This document shows, piece by piece, positions 1 to 5,023 of a DNA stretch of 5,023 bases; within the stretch, counting starts at the first letter, position 1, and each line of letters begins with the position of its first letter. The notes under the pieces were generated by a model, which had not been told where the DNA came from, ran no database searches, and saw nothing but the letters and a program-made list of their open reading frames with translations. Position numbers and translations under genes: made by a program. Location of the stretch: positions 1 through 5,023 of the forward strand of contig JAJRCP010000169.1 in assembly GCA_028678885.1 (NCBI GenBank). The letters run 5' to 3'. This DNA is from Methanomicrobiales archaeon. GTDB taxonomy: Archaea > Halobacteriota > Methanomicrobia > Methanomicrobiales > JACTUA01.

Positions 1-2306
1 GCCTGTTCGCCTAAGGCATTGGTCGAAGACTCATAGATGAGCCGGAAGTGTTCCAGTGCCGGCACCCTCTGGAGGGGCTTGAGAAATGAATTACTGGACA
101 CGGTCGCATGGTAGCCGGTCGACGCATTCGCGTTGTAGTTTTTCGCCATCTCGATAGCGGTTGCAGCATTCATCGCCTGGGCCTGGGTGATGACGGGGTA
201 ATAATTGGTCTGCTGGGATCCATCGGCATACACGATGTAGTAAACCGTCGATGGATCGGTCATGGATCCATCGAAGTTGTGCAGTCGGGAGATGGTGGTT
301 TCAAAATAATTCTGCGGGTACAGGGTGACCGGTTCATAGGACAGAGGATTCTCCGGCGATGTGATCAGGAAGACATCGCTATAAGGGGCGGCTCCCAGAG
401 TCTCGTTGTACCAGGTGGCCATCGCCCAGAACTTCCCGGTGTCCATCTCGAAATCGGTGATTACATATTTTGTTCCCAAGTTATCGGCGATTGTTGTTGT
501 CTGAATCTCAGTCGGTGAAATAAAGAAGGAAGCAGAACCGTTTACCCCTACAACCCCTTCCTGGAATGGATTAGCATGGGGGATGCGATGACCAAAGAAG
601 GTGATCCAGTGTCCGTAGTCCCACCAGGACATCACACCATACGACTGAGGGGGATATTGGAAGGTGTTCTGGTTGTAGATGGTGTAGTAATCAATGCCAG
701 GACTTGGGGTATTATTTCCCATCCATTCGAGCGTTTCCCGCCAGTCGGGATGCATGGTATTGTAGCCTAAAGCATTGCCAATCTGATAGTCATAATTCGT
801 GGACATTCCAACGAACAGCACCCCGAATGCCGCAACTAGGAAGAATGTTATCACCAGAGAGGCATCATAACTGCTCTTCGCCGCGGCTTTCTTTTCCGCC
901 TTCCCTTTCCTTTTCAGTGCGGGTTTCTCTTCAGCAACTGGTTTGGTTTTCTTCCGTTTTAATAGAAATTTCTGTACCTCAGGATATCCTTTAGAGAGCA
1001 CCGCTCCCGTCACTAAGGCTGCTAAGATAGCGATGACCGGGCCTAGATAATACTCGTACCGGACATGGTTGAAGGTCGCGTAGAGGATGACCAGCGCCCA
1101 CACCAGCAGGAAGATCTGTTCCGGTTTCTCTTCCTTGATGTTACGATAGATGGTATAACCTATGCCACCAAGAGCAAGGATGAATCCGAAACCGAACGTG
1201 TACCATGCTTCCGTCAGGGACCAGGGACGCAGTTCCTGAATGGTAAGGGTTACTGCACCAGCTCCAAACATCAGGTTGAAGCTGCCAATGAATGCAGAAA
1301 ATACACCGGGGAACAAGAGATATACTAATCCCAATCCTACGACACCAATGACTGCGATGGAGAGAGGATAATAGATTTTCTTCGTCTCAATGACCTGCGT
1401 AAGAGCATAGAGTATAAGTGAACCTGTAATGATCAAACCATACGCTATGATATGTGCCGGAGAATACAACACAAGATCGAATCCAGATGTTCTAAGGCCG
1501 ACTACAAGCGTTCCCAGGATTACAATCAGAAAAGTAATAATATTGATGAACAGTAAATAATCGCTTTTTTTGCCTTTATAAAAATCAATCGAGAATTGTA
1601 TCAGAGTGAATAATGCAGTGATTAAAGCGAATAAAACCATGGTAGGCATGGTCCAGAGACCTAATACGAACGAAAATCCTGCGAGAATCCCGAAGACAAG
1701 AGGACTTTTTAGGGTTTGGAGATCACGGTAATCCATCTTTTGAGTCTTGATATGCACCAAGGCTGCGACATAAGCTAGCGCAAAGATGGTACTGAAAAGA
1801 ACTTCTGCGACATGGTGATCCGCAAAACCATAGAGGGATCGGTACAGGAACTGGCCTGATACGATCGAAATAAAAATCGCCGAAATTAACCCCGTTTTCC
1901 AATTGGACAACATTTTCCCTAGGTAATACATTACTGGAATCATGATCGCCGCGAGAATTGGTGGTACCGCGTATGCCACGCCAACTATTTCCGGCTTCGT
2001 GACTGCCCCAGTCAGAATACAACATGCAGTTACAATGAATGTAAACAAAGGCCCCCATGTAATCAGAGTTCCATAAGGATACTTTGTCATCGCTTCAAAA
2101 CTAGGATACGAAGGAAAGTTCGCGATCATCTGCTCGACCAATCGCAGGTTGTAAGAAATATCCGGTTCTTCGCCGAGAAGGAACTGGTTATCCCCGAACA
2201 GCTGAGGCATGGTCAGAAGCCGAATCCAGATTGCGAATACGGCCAGAATAATTATCAGAATAAGGATAAAATAAGGCCGAAATTTTTCTATATTTGTATT
2301 AACCAT
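1..2306 (-). CDS. aglB: AglB/STT3-family archaeal oligosaccharyltransferase (dolichyl-phosphooligosaccharide-protein glycotransferase), C-terminus outside window
   Basis: This integral membrane enzyme transfers a preassembled glycan from a dolichol phosphate lipid to Asn in N-X-S/T sequons on the outer face of the membrane. The frame stays open for 768 codons and runs off base 1; the family is usually 800-950 residues. The first hydrophobic helix is about residues 12-28, followed by many more up to about residue 510. Seen motifs are an acidic first outer loop (D39, E46, E47, D49), DHH at 163-165 with E168, TIQE at 355-358 (the TIXE/SVSE loop motif), RYEYYL from R416, the sequon-binding WWDYG motif at 561-565, and a DK-type motif D622-x-x-K625-x-x-x-M629 in the soluble C-terminal domain. 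By analogy with characterised AglB, D49, D163, H165 and E358 are likely metal ligands or catalytic residues. A Lys/Arg/Ala-rich stretch at about 448-484 fits a cytoplasmic loop before the last helix. The ATG at 2306 is certain because an in-frame TGA lies two codons upstream. The gene is divergent from a dTDP-rhamnose operon. Confidence 0.95.
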   Translation of the reverse strand, partial: MVNTNIEKFRPYFILILIIILAVFAIWIRLLTMPQLFGDNQFLLGEEPDISYNLRLVEQMIANFPSYPSFEAMTKYPYGTLITWGPLFTFIVTACCILTGAVTKPEIVGVAYAVPPILAAIMIPVMYYLGKMLSNWKTGLISAIFISIVSGQFLYRSLYGFADHHVAEVLFSTIFALAYVAALVHIKTQKMDYRDLQTLKSPLVFGILAGFSFVLGLWTMPTMVLFALITALFTLIQFSIDFYKGKKSDYLLFINIITFLIVILGTLVVGLRTSGFDLVLYSPAHIIAYGLIITGSLILYALTQVIETKKIYYPLSIAVIGVVGLGLVYLLFPGVFSAFIGSFNLMFGAGAVTLTIQELRPWSLTEAWYTFGFGFILALGGIGYTIYRNIKEEKPEQIFLLVWALVILYATFNHVRYEYYLGPVIAILAALVTGAVLSKGYPEVQKFLLKRKKTKPVAEEKPALKRKGKAEKKAAAKSSYDASLVITFFLVAAFGVLFVGMSTNYDYQIGNALGYNTMHPDWRETLEWMGNNTPSPGIDYYTIYNQNTFQYPPQSYGVMSWWDYGHWITFFGHRIPHANPFQEGVVGVNGSASFFISPTEIQTTTIADNLGTKYVITDFEMDTGKFWAMATWYNETLGAAPYSDVFLITSPENPLSYEPVTLYPQNYFETTISRLHNFDGSMTDPSTVYYIVYADGSQQTNYYPVITQAQAMNAATAIEMAKNYNANASTGYHATVSSNSFLKPLQRVPALEHFRLIYESSTNALGEQ

Positions 2307-2314
2307 GGATCACC
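2307..2314 (-). promoter_or_regulatory. Ribosome binding site of aglB
   Basis: On the minus strand GGTGATCC lies directly before the aglB ATG. It matches the archaeal anti-SD core. The TGA inside it (2310-2312) is in frame with aglB, so translation cannot begin further upstream; this fixes the start. The same GGTGATC core precedes rfbB. Confidence 0.7.
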
Positions 2315-2337
2315 TTTTATAACTAATGTTGCGTCAA

Positions 2338-2347
2338 TAAATTATAA
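2338..2347. promoter_or_regulatory. Candidate TATA element of the divergent aglB/rfbC promoter region
   Basis: TAAATTATAA (plus strand) reads TTATAATTTA on the minus strand, so it resembles an archaeal TATA box in either direction. With initiation about 25 bases downstream, the aglB transcript would start near 2317 and have a leader of about 11 bases that just contains the SD. The rfb transcript would start near 2367 with a leader of about 60 bases. No clear purine-rich BRE was identified. A weaker alternative for rfbC is the T-rich stretch at about 2396-2405, which would give a nearly leaderless transcript. Assignment is by position and composition only. Confidence 0.4.
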
Positions 2348-2374
2348 GCTATCTCACATTTCCCATTTAGGTAT

Positions 2375-2390
2375 CAATTCTCATGAATTG
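2375..2390. repeat. Perfect inverted repeat in the aglB-rfbC intergenic region (operator or leader hairpin candidate)
   Basis: CAATTC, spacer TCAT, GAATTG: 6-base arms with a 4-base spacer. It lies about 30 bases right of the candidate TATA element and about 40 bases before the rfbC ATG. That position suits a repressor operator near the rfb transcription start. In RNA it would be a short AU-rich stem with a four-base loop. The stem is too weak and lacks a U-tract, so a terminator is unlikely. Function is inferred. Confidence 0.35.
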
Positions 2391-2407
2391 TTGCTCATTT
2401 TTATTAA

Positions 2408-2416
2408 GGGGAGAGG
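2408..2416 (+). promoter_or_regulatory. Probable ribosome binding site of rfbC
   Basis: GGGGAGAGG is the only purine-rich SD-like stretch before rfbC. Its end is 12 bases from the ATG, which is longer than usual. The in-frame codons between a TAA at 2405 and the ATG at 2429 include no ATG, GTG or TTG, so the start is fixed despite the long spacing. Confidence 0.5.
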
Positions 2417-2428
2417 CAATCCTTTATT

Positions 2429-2905
2429 ATGGGAATTGCCATCCAAGGTGTAATCATCAAAAATTTAAAAGTGGTTCCTGATGAAAGAGGCTGGTTGATG
2501 GAGATTTTGCGCTGTGATGACGATTTGTTCACCCAGTTTGGTCAAGTTTATCTTACAACAGCATATCCGGGTGTGGTGAAGGCCTGGCACTACCATAAGA
2601 AACAGACGGATAATTTTACCTGTGTTCGAGGAATGATGAAGGTCGCCCTCCACGATGGCCGGGAGGATTCTCCTACTCATGGTAACCTGATGGAATTATT
2701 CATCGGCGAAAGGAATCCACAAATAATCTCCGTCCCCCCGGGCGTATTTCATGGATTTAAGGCGATTGGGACGGAAACTGCCTATTTTCTGAGCATTCCC
2801 ACGCTACCCTATGATTACCAGAAACCCGATGAATACCGCCTGCCACCGGATACTCCAGAGATCGCTTATGATTGGGGCCTTGCTCCCGGGTTGAAACACG
2901 GGTGA
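2429..2905 (+). CDS. rfbC: Short dTDP-4-dehydrorhamnose 3,5-epimerase family protein (RmlC-like cupin)
   Basis: This 158-residue cytosolic cupin is placed to epimerise C3 and C5 of dTDP-4-keto-6-deoxyglucose, the third step of dTDP-L-rhamnose synthesis. RmlC-like features are DERG at 18-21, a WHYH segment at 53-56 (family RGLH region), SPTHG at 81-85 and VPPGVFHGF at 102-110. H54 aligns with the RmlC general base. It is shorter than classical RmlC (about 180-190 residues): it ends nine residues after W149, so the C-terminal part carrying the Asp partner of that His is absent. The lysine of the classical Q-x-KLV motif is replaced in QTDNF (59-63), and the classical FLYK tyrosine appears as S122. 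It is the first gene of the operon and ends 7 bases before rfbB. The family assignment is firm; the exact epimerisation (3,5-, 3- only, or other) is less sure. Confidence 0.85.
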   Translation: MGIAIQGVIIKNLKVVPDERGWLMEILRCDDDLFTQFGQVYLTTAYPGVVKAWHYHKKQTDNFTCVRGMMKVALHDGREDSPTHGNLMELFIGERNPQIISVPPGVFHGFKAIGTETAYFLSIPTLPYDYQKPDEYRLPPDTPEIAYDWGLAPGLKHG

Positions 2906-2908
2906 TCT
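2901..2908 (+). promoter_or_regulatory. Ribosome binding site of rfbB, overlapping the rfbC stop codon
   Basis: GGTGATCT contains the TGA stop codon of rfbC (2903-2905) and sits 4 bases before the rfbB ATG. A ribosome terminating on rfbC would cover this SD, which suggests coupled translation of epimerase and dehydratase. Confidence 0.6.
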
Positions 2909-2912
2909 GTAC

Positions 2913-3875
2913 ATGAATATCCTGGTGACCGGGGGTTGTGGTTTTATAGGATCCAATTTTATCCGGCATGTACTGTCAGAGGAGAATGGCTATTCTATCA
3001 TTAATCTTGATAAAATCACTTATGCAGGTAATATTGCAAACCTGCAGGATTTGGTAGGTGATCCGCGGTATACTTTCATCAGAGGGGATATCTGCGACAA
3101 ACGTCTTGTCGATCTCGTATTCCATAAGCATTCTATCGAAACTGTGGTCCACTTTGCAGCGGAAAGCCATGTAGATCGATCCATCACTGACTCTTCCCCA
3201 TTTGTGATGACCAACGTGCTCGGAACCCAGGTTCTTCTTGATGCAGCCCTCCACCATGGAATAACACAGTTCATTCATATCTCTACGGATGAGGTGTATG
3301 GAAGCACCGCTTCAGGATCTTTTACTGAGTTTGATAACCTCCATCCCTCTAGTCCCTACAGCGCTAGCAAAGCGGCCTCAGACCTGCTCGTACATGCGTA
3401 CTATACCACCCATGACCTGCCGGCATTGATCACCCGCTGTACCAACAATTTCGGGCCTTATCAGTATCCGGAAAAGCTGATCCCACTGTTCATCACCAAC
3501 CTCCTCGAGGGACGAAATGTTCCAGTATACGGAACCGGAAAGAACGTGCGGGACTGGATATACGTTCTTGATCACTGCCGGGCTATCGAATTTTTAATGG
3601 ATCGCGGGAAACCGGGGGAGATCTACAATATTGGGGGAAGGAACGAGAAAACCAATTTGGAGATCACATATCTAATCCTCGAACTTCTCGGGAAGGACAA
3701 ATCCATGATTGAATACGTCAAAGATCGCCCTGGTCATGATTTCCGGTATTCTCTGGATTGTTCGAAAATCCGGGGAGCAGGCTGGCAGCCGGAATACAAA
3801 TTTGAAGATGCGATGGTTCAAACGATCGAATGGTATCGGAGGAACGAGTGGTGGTGGAAGCCCCTCAAGAAGTGA
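2913..3875 (+). CDS. rfbB: dTDP-glucose 4,6-dehydratase
   Basis: This extended short-chain dehydrogenase/reductase uses bound NAD+ to turn dTDP-glucose into dTDP-4-dehydro-6-deoxyglucose, the second step of dTDP-rhamnose synthesis. The 320 residues match the usual 310-360. Seen motifs are the N-terminal nucleotide-binding glycine pattern TGGCGFIGSN (6-15), HFAAESHVDRS (80-90) typical of RmlB, the catalytic STDEVYG segment with T125, D126 and E127, the YxxxK pair Y149/K153, and RCTNNFGPYQYPEKLIP (175-191), which is diagnostic of dTDP-glucose dehydratases. The D126-E127 pair is the acid/base pair that separates 4,6-dehydratases from simple epimerases. The C-terminus ends in the common EWYRRNEWWWKPL signature. 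The start immediately precedes the first beta strand and has a good SD. The 3' end overlaps the start of rfbD. Confidence 0.96.
   Translation: MNILVTGGCGFIGSNFIRHVLSEENGYSIINLDKITYAGNIANLQDLVGDPRYTFIRGDICDKRLVDLVFHKHSIETVVHFAAESHVDRSITDSSPFVMTNVLGTQVLLDAALHHGITQFIHISTDEVYGSTASGSFTEFDNLHPSSPYSASKAASDLLVHAYYTTHDLPALITRCTNNFGPYQYPEKLIPLFITNLLEGRNVPVYGTGKNVRDWIYVLDHCRAIEFLMDRGKPGEIYNIGGRNEKTNLEITYLILELLGKDKSMIEYVKDRPGHDFRYSLDCSKIRGAGWQPEYKFEDAMVQTIEWYRRNEWWWKPLKK
3838..3842 (+). promoter_or_regulatory. Candidate ribosome binding site of rfbD
   Basis: GGAGG lies inside the 3' end of rfbB. It is followed in the rfbD frame by three consecutive GTG codons at 3848, 3851 and 3854, with spacings of 5, 8 and 11 bases. 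It is the strongest SD in the area and argues for a GTG start here rather than the SD-less ATG at 3830. Confidence 0.5.
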
Positions 3876-4702
3876 ACGAAGAAGAGACACAGGATGCCGA
3901 GGTCATCCTTGTCCTGGGGGCCAACGGCATGCTTGGCCACGCATTCCGTTCCGTATTGCGGAAAGCCGTCTTTTGTGGCCGGCAGCTTGACATCACAAAA
4001 CAGGATCAGATTTCCTTATATTTTAACAAATTGAGACCGGCCATTGTAATCAATTGTGCTGCGTATACCGATGTGGAGGGCAGTGAGGATCATCGCGACT
4101 ACGCGATGCTGGTAAATGGCATCGCCCCGGGGTATCTTGCAGAGGCCTGTGAGCAGATCGGTGCAGTGCTTGTCCATTTCAGCACGGATTACGTCTTTGA
4201 TGGCACGGAACAGGAGTACCAGGAGGACGATATCCCTCACCCCATCAATGTCTATGGTGAATCCAAGCTCCTGGGGGAGCAGAATGTTATGAAGCGTATG
4301 GACGATTATCGAATCATCCGCACTTCTTGGCTTTTTGGACCATATGGCAAGAACTTTGTGGATACCATGATCGATCTTTCCAGAAAGACAGAGCAGGTCA
4401 AGGTGGTAAATGACCAGTTTGGCAAACCCACCTACACGAATGATCTCGCCCAAAAAACACCAGAGATAGTTAAGAAAAATCCCGGCATCTATCACCTCAC
4501 CAATGACGGTGTCTGTTCCTGGTATGAATTTGCGCGAGCGATCATCCCCAACGCGATTCCCTGCACTACTGAAGAATTCCCGAGAAAAGCAAGAAGACCA
4601 AAATATTCCGTGCTTGTGAATACAAAGACAGATTCCCTCCGCTTATGGAGAGATGCCCTTGCCGATTATTTAAAAATGAAAGGAAGAGAGGTACATACAT
4701 GA
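3848..4702 (+). CDS. rfbD: dTDP-4-dehydrorhamnose reductase
   Basis: This NAD(P)H-dependent reductase reduces the 4-keto group of dTDP-4-dehydrorhamnose to give dTDP-L-rhamnose, the last step of the pathway. From the start chosen here it has 284 residues, normal for RmlD. Motifs are the nucleotide-binding GANGMLG (24-30), CAAYTDVEGSE (70-80), STDYVFDG (112-119), the catalytic YxxxK pair Y136/K140, RTSWLFGPYGKNF (158-170), QFGKPTYTNDLA (190-201) and, near the C-terminus, ARRPKYSVL, the usual substrate-side RmlD signature. The start is uncertain: ATG 3830 has no SD; GTG 3848 or 3851 follows GGAGG; GTG 3872 forms a GTGA overlap with the rfbB stop and gives 276 residues, with only nine before the first beta strand. 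All choices encode the full domain. Its 3' end overlaps rfbA by four bases. Confidence 0.93.
   Translation: MVVEAPQEVNEEETQDAEVILVLGANGMLGHAFRSVLRKAVFCGRQLDITKQDQISLYFNKLRPAIVINCAAYTDVEGSEDHRDYAMLVNGIAPGYLAEACEQIGAVLVHFSTDYVFDGTEQEYQEDDIPHPINVYGESKLLGEQNVMKRMDDYRIIRTSWLFGPYGKNFVDTMIDLSRKTEQVKVVNDQFGKPTYTNDLAQKTPEIVKKNPGIYHLTNDGVCSWYEFARAIIPNAIPCTTEEFPRKARRPKYSVLVNTKTDSLRLWRDALADYLKMKGREVHT
4686..4692 (+). promoter_or_regulatory. Ribosome binding site of rfbA
   Basis: GAGAGGT, inside the last codons of rfbD, ends 6 bases before the rfbA ATG. Together with the ATGA stop/start overlap it fixes the rfbA start and points to coupled translation. Confidence 0.55.
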
Positions 4703-5023
4703 AAGGTGTAATCCTTGCAGGTGGAACAGGTTCCCGGCTTCATCCTCTCACCAAGGTGACCAACAAGCATCTTCTTCCTGTTTATGACAAACCGATGATC
4801 TATTACCCGCTTCAGACTCTTCTTGATGCCGGCATTGATGAGATCATGATTGTTTCCGGCAGAGGCCATGCGGGACATTTTCTCGAGCTACTCGGTTCAG
4901 GTTCTGAATGGGGAGCACGGTTTACCTACGAGATTCAGGATACCGCCGGTGGGATCGCACAGGCGCTTGGTCTCGCGGAACACTGGGCTGAGGAGGACGA
5001 TGTTGCGGTGATTCTCGGAGATA
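4699..5023 (+). CDS. rfbA: Glucose-1-phosphate thymidylyltransferase (dTDP-glucose pyrophosphorylase), 3' end outside window
   Basis: This enzyme condenses glucose-1-phosphate with dTTP to dTDP-glucose and pyrophosphate, the entry step of the pathway. The first 108 codons are present. The N-terminus carries the nucleotidyltransferase signature (LAGGTGSRLHPLT, 6-18), then NKHLLPVYDKPMIYYPL (22-38), typical of RmlA. The segment SGRGHAGHFLELLGSGSEWG (53-72) resembles the short archaeal/actinobacterial form (about 240 residues, from memory) rather than the 290-residue enterobacterial type. AGGIAQAL (83-90) is the sugar-binding region, and the window stops at ILGD, where D108 is the expected metal-binding Asp. 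The ATG overlaps the rfbD stop as ATGA. Nucleotide specificity (dTTP or UTP) is inferred from the complete rhamnose gene set and cannot be proven from this half. Confidence 0.9.
   Translation, partial: MKGVILAGGTGSRLHPLTKVTNKHLLPVYDKPMIYYPLQTLLDAGIDEIMIVSGRGHAGHFLELLGSGSEWGARFTYEIQDTAGGIAQALGLAEHWAEEDDVAVILGD

Noticed and set aside
108..1328. Several plus-strand open frames of 64-136 codons
   Set aside because: They lie antisense to aglB, resemble no family, and have compositions expected of antisense to membrane or Lys-rich coding sequence.
1723..2058. Minus-strand open frame of 111 codons
   Set aside because: It is an out-of-frame shadow inside aglB, whose own frame carries the YPYG and DHH family motifs through this stretch.
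2313..2322. TATAAAA-like sequence on the minus strand just before aglB
   Set aside because: It is only about 10 bases from the ATG, too close to be a TATA box unless transcription starts inside the gene; the A-rich part more likely belongs to the SD-proximal leader.
2375..2390. The inverted repeat as a terminator
   Set aside because: The stem is AT-rich, only six pairs long and not followed by a T-tract, and no gene ends in front of it because both neighbours diverge.
3709..3990. Plus-strand 93-codon frame across the rfbB-rfbD junction
   Set aside because: It overlaps both real genes in a third frame and its translation is low-complexity Arg/Gly/Ser-rich.
4016..4495. Minus-strand open frame of 159 codons opposite rfbD
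   Set aside because: It is antisense to conserved RfbD motifs, shows no recognisable domain and has no supporting SD that I can see.

Overview
The window looks like chromosomal DNA from a methanogenic archaeon, most likely a Methanomicrobiales-type euryarchaeon. The reasons are an archaeal AglB-type oligosaccharyltransferase, short archaeal-style dTDP-sugar enzymes, TATA-like rather than sigma-70-like promoter sequence, and Shine-Dalgarno (SD) motifs of the GGTGATC type that match the archaeal 16S rRNA 3' end. The genus cannot be fixed by reading alone.

Layout: bases 1-2306 on the minus strand hold the first 768 codons of aglB, the membrane enzyme that transfers a lipid-linked glycan onto Asn of secreted proteins; its C-terminus lies beyond base 1. 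A 122-base divergent intergenic region (2307-2428) carries an AT-rich TATA-like element that could serve both directions, and a perfect 6+6 inverted repeat. From 2429 to the right edge the plus strand carries a tightly packed operon in the order rfbC, rfbB, rfbD, rfbA, with rfbA cut off by the window end. The genes are joined by a 7-base gap, an overlap, and an ATGA overlap. No RNA gene, mobile element, CRISPR array or factor-independent terminator was seen.

How the genes work together: RfbA makes dTDP-glucose from glucose-1-phosphate and dTTP, RfbB dehydrates it to the 4-keto-6-deoxy sugar, the RfbC-like cupin is placed to epimerise C3 and C5, and RfbD reduces the product to dTDP-L-rhamnose. 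The head-to-head aglB suggests, by inference, that rhamnose or a related 6-deoxyhexose goes into the glycan that AglB attaches to S-layer, archaellin or other surface proteins.

This is mainly a recognisable surface-glycosylation locus, and I do not see a wholly new system. The points most worth a second look are the epimerase, which lacks several residues considered catalytic in classical RmlC, the divergent control region with its palindrome, and four glycosylation sequons in AglB's own outward-facing domain.
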